A DNA stretch of 64,000 nt from Vandiemenella viatica (taxonomy: Eukaryota; Arthropoda; Insecta; Orthoptera; Morabidae). Location of the stretch: positions 65,878,531-65,942,530 of the forward strand of contig CM061918.1 in the NCBI GenBank assembly GCA_031002005.1, given 5' to 3'. Below, piece after piece: positions 11,335 to 22,640 of the stretch. A model generated the notes under the pieces. That model did no database searches. It saw only the letters and a program-made list of their open reading frames with translations, and was not told where the DNA came from. How positions within the stretch are numbered: the stretch's first letter is position 1; each line of letters starts with the position of its first letter. The translations under genes were made by a program, and so were the position numbers.

Positions 11335-12764
11335 AGGTCGGGCCACACTAGACCGCACCGCACCCGAGCCGCACCGCACCGTCACTTTTCTTATTGTTGT
11401 CGCTCACTCGATTGAAGTGAGTTCAAACGACACCGCGTGTCGGCCGTCACTCGGCGGTGTGTTGGCCCGGATATATTTGGTTTATATTTTGACGGTGCGG
11501 CCCGGTGTCGGTCTGGTCGATATGGAGAACTGTATAGAAAGAGTTCGGAAATTTCCGGTCCTTTACGAATAAATATTGTTTTAACGTTACTGATTGCTTT
11601 AGAAGTGTGTCCTTTTTTTTCTTCAGGTTCATCAGATATTCGTAAAATGTAGTTAGAGTCCTTGCATGTTCGCATTAACAAATCAAATCTTTGCCAGTGG
11701 TGAAAGTCGATTTTAAGGCCTGTAAAAATTGCATCCGAGATCCGGATTTTGAACCGGGGACCTTCCGTACCCAAATCACTCGTCGCAAGCATCTGAATCT
11801 AGAAGTACTGGAAAATATGTATTCAATCATATAACAAAGTACATTCGTGTTTTGGCAAGGCAAAAATAAATTATAAGTACGTTTATTTTATTATGTTTGA
11901 ATAATAATTTTTGATTATAACCAGATTTGTCTCTTGTCTCAAAAAGGTTATGGTGTACAATTGGGGAAATGAAAGTCCCTGGTTCAAATCCCTGTCTCAG
12001 CTGTAATTGTTATGGATCGTAAAATTGACATTCACCTTTGGAAAAGCTTTGATTTGTTAATGCTAAAATGCTAGAACGCTCCGTGTTAAGAATTTCACGT
12101 TAATCTGTAGTTTTCCTTTTCAAATTAGGTGACAACGATAGAGGTGTACTGCGCAGCCGATAAGTAACTCCGTGACTGGAATTTTCAGATCACATGAAAT
12201 TATTATTATTTTACGGAATCTTTGCGGTCTACTTTAAAATAAAAATATATAATAAACTTATTATTTTTTGTTAAAAAAAATATTGAGTGACTCGAAAAGG
12301 AACCTCAACCAAAACAAACACGTTAAATGTGAAGTGAGTGACGCTTGCCATTTAATCGTGACTATACACGAAAATCTTTCAATATAGTGTGACGACCATT
12401 TGTTAAAACAGTTTTGGAATACTATTTTTGTGCATAAGAGATCAAACAATTAGGAGATAACAGGGGTCACACAAAAAAGTATTTTAACGTACTTTATTAC
12501 GTTCGTAGATTATAAAGTACAGTACTCTATAATAAAGTACGGGTAGTAGCCGCAGCTACGATACCGAAATCACTTTTAAGGTAATTATTTAACATTAATT
12601 CCGTGAAACAGTCAAGTGTATACGTTAAAGGAGACCGAGTAGGAACCCATCCGTCACACGGCCGTGCTACAGACCAGTGTGGACGCGTGGGGGGCGAGCC
12701 GTCACACGGCCGAGTAACGGTGCGGTGCGGGCCAGGTGCGGTGCGGTCTAGTGTGGTCCGACCT
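11335..12764. mobile_element. Inner TIR element adjacent to the 8.5-kb one, Harbinger-like
   Basis: The left end AGGTCGGGCCACACTAGACC and the right end (inverted) AGGTCGGACCACACTAGACC continue as GCACCGCACC, with one mismatch in about 30 bp. The left flank is TAA (11332-11334) and the right flank TGA (12765-12767), a duplication with one change. The interior (about 1.4 kb) has no transposase. The frames near 11.3-11.8 kb are GC-rich end-repeat shadows. A hairpin with a tRNA-like T-arm appearance near 11.74 kb is not a tRNA. Confidence 0.68.
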
Positions 12765-12893
12765 TGATGAGGTCCCGTCCCGTCTCACTCCGTTACAAGA
12801 GAGCGTGGGAACGCGGCTTAAACTGGGCCAAGAGTTGACAGTAGTATACAGCCTTAACAGTTCGTTGATGAAGCATAAAATCTGCGACCACCA

Positions 12894-15130
12894 GGGCCGC
12901 CGTAAGCGGGCGTGCAGGGTGAGGGGGGCGGCAAATCGAGTGATCGGAACTTGCCGCCCCATGATAGTTGCCACTCCATTGTCGCTGCGACCAAATTTGC
13001 AGCGTATTATGTACCGGGCGACCCCCTTTTTTTTAAAGCTCAATTGTTGCTTTAGGTGGCCGACGACACTCGGTGTGGCAACAATGGGGGCGGCAAATAA
13101 TGTTCGAAGGGGCAGCGTGTCGCCTAGCGCCTCGTCTCGCGTCTCGTGCACGAGCGCTGACACGAACTGCCGTTTACACTCTCGCAAGAATTTATTCATG
13201 GATGACTAGTAGGGATGGCGATTCTTTCCAAAAAAGATCGATTACTGAATCGTTTCGAATCGAAATTTGATAAATCGATTCACAAATAAATCGATGTTTA
13301 AAAGATCGATTTTCTGAAAATCGATCTTTTTTCGATTTCGTTTTCCGTGTTCGTGTTTTCAATATAATTCCGATCATAGAAAACCAAAAGGACACCATAA
13401 TAATCAATCTTTTATCATTTTTAAACTAATTAAAGCTTTTTTACAACTAAATCAAAGTATCAGCTATACAATAAAACATGAATTTCAAAAATTTGTTGGT
13501 TCCATAAAACAGTTTTGAAATGGTATAGTTTATAGTTCCCAGTGCTTAGTGTCCAAGCTTTTCAGAAACAACAGTCTGTCCACTCTACTACAAGCGATTC
13601 CGCTCATCACTTGCAATGTTGCCGGCAATAAAAAAAGACGCTCGCAAGATACTCCCACTATACAGATATACTTCTTGGCTGTTGACTAAACGTGATTGAT
13701 TTTTTTTTTTTTTTTTTTTTTGTTCTTCTCAGTAAAGTATTGGATTATACTTATGGTGCACAACTGCTTGTGATAAATAGTGTTTCATTTCTTCGTTTAA
13801 ACCCGGTCTTTCATGTGCAAGTGCATTCATTACATGTAGAAAGTGCTTTTCATAATCGATTTTCACGGGTGAAATATCGATTCACTGGATCGATTCAGTA
13901 CTATAAATCGATTTAAAAAATCGATTTTTTTCGGTCCAAAAGATCGATTCTTCGATTAATCGATCTCAGATCGCCATCCCTAATGACTAGTGGGCGTGCC
14001 AGCTTTCGTGGTGGGCTGTGGGGGTTTGGTCCAAAGCTTTCGTTTTTGAAAGTAAAATGTCTTTTTAAGTTTTTTAAATAGATTTAATCATGTTGATTTG
14101 CACCTTCAAAGAGCTAATAAAACTCTTATAGGTTACCAAAATGCTCTGTGTGTCATTATTTATTGAAAACGTTTAACTACTGCGTTACAATCTATTGAGA
14201 AGGAAATTTCAACAGTTTCCTGAATTATTATCTATAAACGATAATAACTCCAGAGGATATTGACAGATTCAGTACCCACCTCAACAATCTTTAGACATGA
14301 CAAAGCGATTTGAAGATATTTTGAAATTCGAGGTGTATGACTAGATGAAAAATCCTTCTACCGCAAATATTGAAGAAGCTGTTACAACTTGACAGGAAGA
14401 AGGTTTAGAAATCGTATATGACGCAATTAGTAAACATAAATTCGACAGTGATGGATATAAAAACCTGTGGCAAAATAAAAATTAAAAAAAAATCTCATAT
14501 CAAATTGTATGACAACTGATATTCAGTTTAATGAAACCTTTTCTTTCATGTCTCATGTAATCAGGCATTTGAGCTGTTAATCATATTATATCCAAAAAAA
14601 GAAACCGAAAGAGGAGACCTTCGTTTGTTCTTTGCAAAATTGACCAAGATATCCAGTTTTTATTTTAGCAGAATCTGCCTTAGGAATCTCATTAATAAAT
14701 CAAATAATAAAATCTAATTTCACCAAACTTCGTGCTTTTATATACGCAAAGTATAAATAAAAATACAGATTTAACTACAGCGAGTGATTTTATAAAGACT
14801 TACCTGCCAAACGTAGCGAAAGTCAGACAAAGTATTTGGCAAATTATTATTATGGGCTATAACTCGCTCTACGTCTGCTTCATAAGTTATACATTGGTAC
14901 AAAAGTGGGCGATAGGTAAAAAGGTATATTACCTCTGCTGTAAACAATGTACTCGCACCAAGAAACCGCCACTGAGGCGAGCGGCACTCGCAAGCGACCA
15001 CGCCAGGTGAGACTACGCGAGTGCACCGTTTACACTCTCGCGTTCGCGCTGTCTCGCCACGCCTCGTCTAAGCTCGCGTGAAAGTTTTTTGACCCGGTTC
15101 GAAAAATTCCTAGATCCACCACTGGCTGTA
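12894..15130. mobile_element. Probable hAT-type debris, ends uncertain
   Basis: CAGGGCCGCCGTAAGC at 12892 looks like a hAT 5' end. The inverted CAGTGGTGGATCTAGG at about 15125 looks like another. GGGGGCGGCAAA occurs after both in direct orientation. No matching 8-bp duplication was found and no transposase can be read, so this may be two overlapping elements. A GC-rich CGTTTACACTCTCGC motif occurs near both edges (about 13175 and 15030). Confidence 0.35.
13210..13982. mobile_element. hAT MITE with ATCGAT-rich subterminal arms
   Basis: Perfect 13-bp terminal inverted repeats TAGGGATGGCGAT are flanked by ATGACTAG at 13202-13209 and 13983-13990, an exact 8-bp duplication. Both arms carry many copies of ATCGATT (about 13245-13345 and 13855-13975). 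Clustered subterminal repeats are common transposase-binding sites in hAT elements. The 773-bp element codes for nothing recognisable. Confidence 0.88.
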
Positions 15131-15349
15131 CTTAGACCGGGGGCGGCAAAATCGGTATCGCACGCTGCCGTTCAAAAAGCTAGCGGCGAGCCTGGCGACC
15201 ACAATGGCTTTATACTGTAAGACGATCTTGAAAAGCTTTCTAGCAGAAAACGTGTATTCATCTCCCCCGACCTTTACAGTAGTAATTATGCCTCTTGTAT
15301 AGCTTTTTTTTAATTGAAAAAGGAAACTCGGGGATTATACTATAACGTG

Positions 15350-15955
15350 GCGCTGCAATTTTGTAATGGGTTTTTATGTAACTCGACGAAATAAATCGAA
15401 AATGAGGATTAAAATGTTTTGATATCTCGCATATTACTCGAGATATACTGTCTCAAAAGTGAGGAGGTTAGGTTGAAATATGGCCTGGACTAGAAGAAAA
15501 ATTTCTCCAAAAGCCAAATTTGTTGATAGACTCATATGTAACCCGGCTAGACAAATCGAAAGTGTCGGATAAAATCTTTCGATATCTCGCTTAGCTCTAG
15601 TGATATAATGCCTCAAAATTGAGGTGGTTAAGTTTATATGTGACTTGGACCAAAAGTTTCTCCTAAGCCATAGGGAACTACATGCTGGACACGCATAGTG
15701 TGTACTTTATTTTCTTACTACCAGTTGTGGTTAAATTGAAATGTGGCCTGGACCAGAAAAAAGTCGCTAAAGGCACGAGGAACTACATTCATAATTAATT
15801 GTTGGCAATCAGTATCTCGAGAACTAAGCCAAGTTATTAAAAAAATTTTACTCTTCACTTCCGATTTTTCTCGTCAGATTACATAAGAATCCATCACCAA
15901 ATTGCAGCACCATGGTTGTGATAGTAATGAGGTCTCAGAAACAAAAGTTTCTAAA
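15350..15955. repeat. Degenerate repeat with about 163-bp period (CTCGAGATAT family)
   Basis: The phrase ATGTAACTCGACGAAATAAA (15374) returns at about 15537 as ATGTAACCCGGCTAGACAAA. Each is followed by TATCTCGC, a CTCGAGATATACTG-type word, CTCAAAA, GAGG-GGTTAGGTT and GCCTGGACCAGAAG. Three to four diverged units are present. The same family occurs near 32.1-32.7, 37.2-38.0, 45.3 and 46.4-46.7 kb. It is non-coding and of unknown class. Confidence 0.7.
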
Positions 15956-16267
15956 ACTCTAAGAATGCAATACATCTCTTTATGGAAGCCAAGCATGTAA
16001 GAATATTTGAAAGATGAAAAATTAAAGCATTTGAAAAGTGGTGTTTAAGAAAGATGCTTAAAATTAAGTAGTCGGAATAAGTACGAACCGAACGTGTCTT
16101 GAAATGGTGGCTGAGGAAACCATTCAGATAGTCATAGAAACAATACACAGAATTGTAGATCACATTTTAAATTATAGGGGATGTGTTAGTGGGGGGAACA
16201 GTCGCAGAAGAACTGCGGAACAAGAAAAGGATTAGAATACATGAAGCATATAATCATCGACATAGGT
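15956..16267 (+). pseudogene. RTE LINE 3' remnant
   Basis: Degenerate similarity to the 3' part of the RTE copy at 24.06-25.8 kb: TATGGAAGCCAAGCATG corresponds to the YGSEAWT block, GAAAAGTGGTGTTTAAGAAA to the EMWCYRRM block, and AACAGTCGCAGAAGAACTGC to the tail region. The last part resumes after a SINE at about 16495-16550 with AAACCAGTCTAGAGACT. Many stops; no function. Confidence 0.6.
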
Positions 16268-16495
16268 ATTTTTGTTCGGGCTTTACAGCTCATCGACGTC
16301 ATTAAAGCCATTAGAGAATGGAGGCAAGAAAGTGGAAGCAATTAGCCTTTTGAAGACACCATTATGGTATTCACCTCGAGTGATTTTCGGAAATCATGGA
16401 AAATCCAAAACAAGATGGTTGGACTGGGATTCGAACACACGTCCTCCCTAATGCCAGACCCAAGCGTTGCCGCTCATCAAAGGGGCTCGGTGGTT
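16268..16495 (-). repeat. tRNA-derived SINE (SINE-1 family), minus strand
   Basis: Read on the minus strand it has a tRNA-like head ending in GTGTTCGAATCCCAGTC (B-box) followed by a body with TTTCCATGATTTCC and ATGACGTCGATGAGC. It interrupts the RTE remnant, whose 3' end continues at 16495. This is the same family as 53.82, 36.7, 44.66 and 10.86 kb. Confidence 0.7.
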
Positions 16496-16747
16496 AGCTC
16501 AAGATGGAAAGCGTTGTAGGACTGAATCAAACCAGTCTAGAGACTCCTAGCAGACGATAGTTACAGTGACTACGGGTTGGGTGAACCAAAGCTGTGCACT
16601 GTAGTTTCTCCAATTATTCTGGCGTATCCTTCTGATCAGCTTTCAGCGTTCTTGAAGTGATTCGTTTTTTTTATGATTAGCTGCACCCTTTCATAACTTA
16701 CTACAGTTGCTTCACCGATTTTACATACCGTAATTTGCTTTTATTGT

Positions 16748-16925
16748 CCAATAAGATCTTTAATTTGCATAATTTTTGCTGTCACCTGCGTTTCGACTGG
16801 TTTAATGCAATCCGCCATCCCTTTTTATCTTGTGCTAACCTCTTCATCTAAACATACCCCTTACAACTTACACCTCAATTATCTGCTTCATATATTCTAA
16901 TCTCTATCTTCCTCTACAGTACTGA
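16748..16925 (-). pseudogene. RTE LINE 3' end, minus strand
   Basis: TTTTGCTGTCACCTGCGTTT followed by GGTTTAATGCAATCCGCCAT and TCTTGTGCTAACCTCTTCAT is the reverse complement of the RTE 3' terminus (GCATCAAACCAGTCTAAAGA plus GATGACAGC). Only the last 150 bp or so are present, a typical 5'-truncated copy. Confidence 0.75.
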
Positions 16926-17279
16926 ATTGAATTTTAAAGTTATAATACATTCGCAAGTTGAATTGCAACTGATGTTTCGTGGTATAGTGTAAGACAAATC
17001 TGGTATTTACTTAAAATTACGTTTATTTAATGAGCATCATATTACCTAAGTTAAGCGGATGAATACAGTTTGCTATCTTTCGTGATTCATGTAGCCTGAA
17101 CCAGAATTATATCTGACATTCCGCGGTAAGGTATGGTAAGGTGAGTTCAGTATTGTAAATCACGTATCTGTCAAGACGAGCCAAGTTGTTGCTAACACAA
17201 TGCGGAGGCATACAGTTCGATATGTTTCATGATCTACACATCCTAAACCAGAATTGTAGTTGCTCTACAGCTTTCACGA

Positions 17280-17460
17280 GGCCGGTTGTGGTAGCGCTGG
17301 GCTAGAGAGTTGGCTTCGCGTTGCAGGGGTCGTAGGTTCGAGTCCAGCCTAGGCCATGGGTGGTTTTAAGTGTTGTATCGGTCCTGATTGTCCTTCCACT
17401 TATGCTTATGAATAATACTAGTAGATTCAATATATACATATATATATAGGAATAAAAGAA
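17280..17460 (+). repeat. tRNA-derived SINE, second family
   Basis: A-box-like GTGGTAGCGCTGGGCTAGAG is followed 30-odd bases later by B-box AGGTTCGAGTCC. The body TGGTTTTAAGTGTTGTATCG runs into a TA-rich tail. The spacing suits an internal pol III promoter. It lacks a proper acceptor stem, so it is not a working tRNA. Confidence 0.6.
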
Positions 17461-17584
17461 ATAAAGTTGGCTATAAGGCCGAATGCCATTTATAAAAGAA
17501 AAAAACTTACAAGAGTTACATATTACTCATCCACATGTAAGTAAATACCTCCTTATCGCGGTCTGAAGCTGTATTGGTACTATT

Positions 17585-17670
17585 TAGAAGTGGGTAATTA
17601 GATAACTAGGGAAATTGTCATCGGATCATGCACGCCATCACAAATAAAAAATTCAGTTCAATTCAATTTA
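17585..17670 (+). repeat. CR1-like LINE 3' terminus only
   Basis: GATAACTAGGGAAATTGTCA and the GCCATCACAAATAAAAAATT tail match the 3' end of the CR1-like LINE at 10.05 kb. Only the last 80 bp or so are present. Confidence 0.55.
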
Positions 17671-18037
17671 CTTACATGCTGACAGTATCTCCAGCTTCTC
17701 GCCATTGTGGTTGCACAGATCCTTGCACTGCATCTGAAGGTATCGATCGGTATATCAACTTGCTTTGTCACTTATGTTTGTTCACATTAAATCGAGTGCC
17801 TTAAAAAGTCGGAGGAGATTCCAAGACGAAACCTTTCCCTACGTCAAAGATAATGAAGTCACATTTTTTCAATTGCTAATACTGTATGCCGTACTCTGCT
17901 ATCAGAGCAGGCGATAATATCTCTTAATTACTTTTAATGCGACTCGTTTCATACCATCGCATACTGCCCATACTGCGAAAAGAAAGTTACCAAATTTCGA
18001 AACGTCCTGTGACTTCGTTTCCAAGGAAACAATTAAA
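17671..18037. other. No recognisable feature
   Basis: About 370 bp of unique-looking sequence between a LINE tail and the LTR-like block. No frame or repeat could be named. Confidence 0.35.
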
Positions 18038-18978
18038 TGTCCGTTACGTCACAGCACGTTACCTAGGAAATAATCCCCGGTATTGTTGGCAGGGTATATA
18101 AGGAGGTCCGCGAGGAGTCCAGAGCGTAGTCGACATCGGGACAGAGCAGCGAGCAGACCGAGTGGGCCACCCTTCGTACAGGTCAGTAGCTGACGTTGTG
18201 CAGTGCTTTGTCCAAGAGTTTCTCGGTGTCTCGAGGCGGCAATATGGTTGGCAGAATCAATGCTACTGGCCAGGCTATGCTCGAGGGGACTCGGCAGTCA
18301 CTACGCTAATACTGCCGAGATCCCGAGAGCGTTGTCTGTTGCTTGTCTTGTTCGCTTCCTATGGCATCTAAAACTTTGCCTTGAGAGATACAAATATCTC
18401 TCACCGAGCAGGGATGGGGATGCAAGTGCATACCATATGTGCCAGGTTGGGGATGACAGAGGCAGTGATAAAGCTTCTTACGTTGGGCAGATCGGAGCCT
18501 TATGGACAGGAGTACCCACAGTACCCATAGGGTATTTTTTTCGTCGGTTGGGGAGGAACTGTCTCTCTATTCGAGTATGCCCGACGTAGGCCTATGTAGC
18601 ATAATTGTTCCATCCCTGTGTCGAGAGATTGGGAATCTTCTAAATTATGGGCGGTACTGCCCATTGGCTACTGACTCAGGCTCCCGCCTGACCCCATTAT
18701 TTTTTTAGTTGCAGTGAATCCGCCTGGGAACGGCGACTAACGGTGACCTCAGACTACGGGATCAGCACTGAGGTTCTCTACGCCGAGCAGCCTGCGGATC
18801 AGAGCTTCTCTCCATGTTCGACAAAGTCTAACGCCTGGCTGCACGCCGATTGTACATGATAAATATCAGAACTGTATTTGTACTTCAAATTGTAACTGAA
18901 AATATACGAATTACGTATATAAACTTATCTGTGCTTTATTTACTTTTTACTTTAATGAGAATTTATCAGTTATTAACA
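18038..18978 (+). promoter_or_regulatory. LTR-like block with TATA box
   Basis: A clear TATA element (GTATATAAGG, 18094-18103) is followed by GC-rich leader-like DNA. At the far end comes an A/T-rich stretch with TGTGCTTTATTTAC and then TTAACA, after which TGGTGGCGTTTCATGAC (about 18985) could be a primer-binding site. This order (promoter, leader, poly(A) region, TGG start) is that of an LTR. I could not find matching ends, a target duplication or gag/pol downstream, so this is a candidate solo or broken LTR. The frames 18162-18708 are not recognisable proteins. Confidence 0.35.
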
Positions 18979-19056
18979 CGCTTTGGTGGCGTTTCATGAC
19001 TAATTGGATATTTTGTGAAGAGATTAAACTTCATAAACATTCAAACGATGTAGAAA

Positions 19057-21297
19057 ATGACGCAGAATACACTGCCAGCTAAATCTTATATAAAAGAGAT
19101 ATATTATATTCTCTACCACCTGCTTAGTATTTTAATACCCAAATTACAATCACTGCGAACTAATCAATTCTTCAGAGACTCACATTCGCTCACTTCAACA
19201 TGTAAATTACATTCAAATACTGGAAATGCATTCACTGCCGGCTAGATAATATTCTAGGTACTCGAAAAAGGCTCACTGCGTCGTAGGAAGTACATCAAAT
19301 TTTCGAATTCAACTCACTGCTGGCTAGATAGTATTTTAGGTACTCAAAATACGCTCACTGCCACTGAGATAGTACTTCAAGTATTCATAATCCATTCACT
19401 GCCAGCTAGTTACTATTGTAAGTACTGGAAATTCCCTCACTGCCTCCTAGATATTACAACTAAATCCAATAACTGTCGGCTTGATTGTATTATAGGTACC
19501 CAAAATACGCTCTGCCTCCGAGATAGTACTTCAAGTATTCGAATTGCACTCACTGCCTCTTAGATGGTGTTTTATGTACTCGAAATATGCTTCTTCCCCA
19601 CCTAGAAAGTACTTCAATTATTCGAAATAGACTCACTGCCAACTAGATTGTATTTTATCTGCTTGAAATGCGCTCACTTCCTCCAAGAATGTATTTCAAT
19701 TATTCGAAATACACTAGATCACTGCCGGCTAGATAATATTTTAGGTATTGGAAACATGATCACTGGCTCTAAGAGAGTACTTCAAGTATTCCAATACAAT
19801 CATTGCTGAAAAGAAGGTTTTTTGGGTATTCCCAGTATGTTCACTGCCTCCTAGATAGTATCGAAATACACCTACTGCTGGCAAGATAGTATTTTATGTA
19901 CTTGTAATACACTCACTGCATCAGAGATTGTATTACAAGTATTCCAAATACACTCAATGCCGGCTATATAAAATTTCAGGTACTCGAAATACGCTAGCCG
20001 CCTCCCAGATAGGATTCAAGTAGTATTCGAAATCCGATAACTGCCAACTTAATAGTATTTTAGGTACCCGAAAAATATTCACTGATTCCGTGATGGTACT
20101 TAAGTATTCGAAATATTCTCAATGCCGGCTAAATAGTATTTTAAGTATTTGAAATACGATCACTGCCTCTAAGAGAGTACTTCAACTAATCGAAATACTC
20201 TCACTGCCAGCTAGACAGTATTTCAGGTACTTTAAGTACCTCACTGCCTCCGAGATATTACTTCAAGTATTCCAAATACACTCACTGGCTTGTTGATAGT
20301 ATTTTTGATACTGAAAATATGCACACTCACTACGAGATTGTACTTCAAATAATCGAAATACACTCATTAACTTCTAGATAGTATTATAGATACTCGAAAT
20401 ATGTTCACTGCCTATGAGATTTTACTTAATATATTCGAAATACACTCACTGCGGGCCTGATATTATTTTAAGTACTCGAAATACGCTCGCTGATTCTGAG
20501 ATAGTACTTCCAGTATTCCAAACCCCTCACTGAAAACTACTTAGTATTTTAGTTACTGGAAATACACTCACTGCCTCCCAGATATTACTTCACGTATTCC
20601 AAATACACTCACTGGCTTCTAGATAGTATTTTGAATACTGAAAATATCCTCACTGCATACGAGATTGTACTTCAGATATTTGAAATACACTCACCGTCGG
20701 CTAGATAGTATTTTAGGTACTCGTAATACTGCCTCCGAGATAGCACTGCAAGTACTCGAAAGACACTCACTGCCGGCTAGATAGTATTTTAGATACTCGC
20801 AATACGCTCACTGCCTCCTAGATAACATTTCAAGCAATTGAAATACTCTCACTGCCGGCAAAATAGCATTTAAGATACTCCAAAGACGCTCACTGCCCCC
20901 GAGATAGTACTGCAAGTACTAGAAAGATACTCACTGCCGGCTAGATAGTATTTTAGATACTCATAATACGCTCACTGTTTCCTAGATAGTATTTCAAGTA
21001 TTTGAAATACTCTAACTGTTGGCTAAATAGCATTTAAGGTACTCCCAATATGCTCACTGTACGAGTACTGCATGTACTGGAAAGACACTCACTGCTGGCA
21101 AGACAGTATTTTAGGTACTCGAGATACACTCACTAACTGCTAGATAGTACTTCAAGTATTCGAAATAAACTCTTTGCCCGCTTGATAGTATGTACTATGA
21201 ATATGCTTGCTGCTCCGAATATTACTTCGAGTATTTGTAATACACTCACTAGTGGCTAGATAGTATTTGAAAGTCTCAAAATAAATTCACTGCTTTC

Positions 21298-21303
<6 letters not shown>
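19057..21303. repeat. 41-bp minisatellite with alternating monomers (82-bp unit), about 55 copies
   Basis: Two 41-bp monomer types alternate for about 2.2 kb. One reads ACTCACTGCCGGCTAGATAG then TATTTTAGGTACTCGAAATA; the other reads GCTCACTGCCTCCGAGATAG then TACTTCAAGTATTCGAAATA. The units are 70-95% alike by eye, with small indels. Each monomer contains a near-dyad GTATTCGAAATAC. No reading frame is conserved. Confidence 0.92.

Positions 21304-21338
<35 letters not shown>
21304..21338. repeat. (GA)n microsatellite
   Basis: A pure GA dinucleotide run of about 35 bp directly abuts the minisatellite. Confidence 0.95.
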
Positions 21339-21340
<2 letters not shown>

Positions 21341-21411
21341 GTCATTGACCCCAGATACATTCACTGTCTCCAAGACAGAATTATTATTTTCATTTTATTA
21401 ATTTTAATTCT

Positions 21412-21480
21412 GATGGAGCTGAACGCTCCGGTGGCAATTCCCCTAAAAATTTAATTTCGTATTGTTTTAATTTTTTATTT
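21412..21480 (-). repeat. CR1-like LINE 3' terminus, minus strand
   Basis: GATGGAGCTGAACGCTCCGG followed by TGGCAATTCCCCTA is the reverse complement of the LINE terminus at 10.05 and 29.28 kb. The flanking AATT-rich DNA is its tail. Confidence 0.55.
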
Positions 21481-21489
21481 GGATTGTTG

Positions 21490-22065
21490 AATTCCTCCGG
21501 TATTTAATTTATATATGTATAAATTTTGATTTTATATGGTTTCGACTGTAGCTTTTTAAAAAGAAAATTGAAAAAAAATCAAGGGCGTAGAAACGTGGAG
21601 ATGTGTTCAGTTTTTTGCAAACCAAAAGTTGACATTATTTTTCTCTTTGTTTTATAGTAAAAGTGTGCTGAGTTCTGTCTAAACCGGATAAAAACTGTGG
21701 GTTTGTATAAAAATTAAGCGGTTTAATGGGGAGAGGTGATGTTTTTTGGATTTTTTTTATAAGAAATTTTCTTCGTGGTATTCGATCAAACGGTGGTGAC
21801 TGTAGCTTCTTATAAAGAACATTGACAAATTTAAGGGGGTGAAATGAGGGAGAGGAGTTGAGCTTTGGCAGACCAAATGTTAACAGGATTTTCTCTTTGT
21901 TTTAAAGTATACATGTACAAACTTCAATCAAAATCAGTTAAGAAATGTAGGTTTCTATAAAATTAAGGGTTGTAAAGGGGGAAATGGGGTGGGTTTTTAC
22001 GTTTTTGGTCAGAAACTTTCCCCATGAAAATGTCAGGGGTGTAAATGAATATTAAGTTAAATTAT
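21490..22065 (+). repeat. Diverged interspersed repeat (GACTGTAGCTT family), first part
   Basis: Repeated blocks include GACTGTAGCTT, GAACATTGACAAATTTAAGG, CAAATGTTAACAGGATTTTC and TCTCTTTGTTTTAAAGTATA. They recur about every 260-290 bp and match, inverted, the long tract at 59.5-61.9 kb. The stretch is non-coding and is interrupted at about 22070 by a SINE. Confidence 0.65.
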
Positions 22066-22079
22066 TATATGGCATAAGG

Positions 22080-22325
22080 CGTTGGCTGAGCGGGGGCTTG
22101 CCACATGTCGCGGCACTGCAAACCAGGCCGCGAAACTGCTGCTCGCTGACTTAGCGGGAGCAACGTACGCTCGGTCGTCGTCTCCAAGACAAGTGGGACA
22201 TCGAGGTTTCTTTATACCTAATCGCTAGATACTAGGGACTTGAACCTGTGATTCTGAACTGACAACAGCACCTCGGGCACTTCCGCCGACCACTGCGTTA
22301 CGCCGCCACCTTCGCCAATACTTCC
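22080..22325 (-). repeat. tRNA-derived SINE, third family, minus strand
   Basis: On the minus strand GGCGGCGTAACGCAGTGGTC (A-box-like) is followed by B-box CACAGGTTCAAGTCCC. The body runs towards 22085. It lacks a closed acceptor stem, so it is not an active tRNA. It splits the surrounding GACTGTAGCTT repeat. Confidence 0.6.
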
Positions 22326-22640
22326 GCTAGTCTGTATACAGCCAGTAGTAACCTATCGCGGTGTGGATCGTATCTTTCGGCCGTAACTTGTACTGTAGCC
22401 TACTACGAATAAACTCACTGTACATCACCGCCACGGCTTATTCTTGCAGTAGGGTTAGAACCCTCTCCACCGTTCAGACGGCCGGTGTCAGACCTGATAA
22501 TTCAGGAGAGCGGCTTCGTGCAAGTAAGTCCACTCACACACCACTCGCATCCCTGACAATTCTCTGGGCCTGCGCGTACTCTCCCATACAAAAAATTACA
22601 TGTATATGCCAACTTATGGATGGAGATCAGTTAAATGGTA
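22326..22640. other. Unassigned insert beside the SINE
   Basis: About 310 bp lie between the SINE and the resumed repeat. The frame 22361-22678 is not recognisable. Confidence 0.3.

Larger units (their letters stand above)
8193..12818. mobile_element. Outer TAA-flanked TIR element (Harbinger-like), host of two nested elements
   Basis: The ends form an imperfect inverted repeat of about 44 bp. Both start AGCCGCGTTCCCACG and both include GTGAGACGGGACG. Both flanks are TAA (8190-8192, 12819-12821). A 3-bp TWA duplication is typical of PIF/Harbinger. Without the two inner elements only about 360 bp remain, so the original insertion was a MITE. No transposase frame is present. Confidence 0.65.

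Noticed and set aside
11735..11800. tRNA-like hairpin with TTCAAAATCC on the minus strand
   Set aside because: Only a 4-bp stem with an 8-base loop forms. No acceptor stem or anticodon arm could be drawn, and it lies in a TIR element.
11925..12000. B-box-like CTGGTTCAAATCCCTG
   Set aside because: No A-box at suitable spacing and no tRNA fold.
12702..13209. Long overlapping ORFs of 157 and 165 codons on opposite strands
   Set aside because: They arise from GC-rich terminal repeats and hAT-like ends read on both strands. No conserved domain is visible.
18162..18708. Overlapping ORFs of 68-128 codons after the TATA box
   Set aside because: Three frames are open at once, as expected in GC-rich leader DNA. 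No conserved motif.
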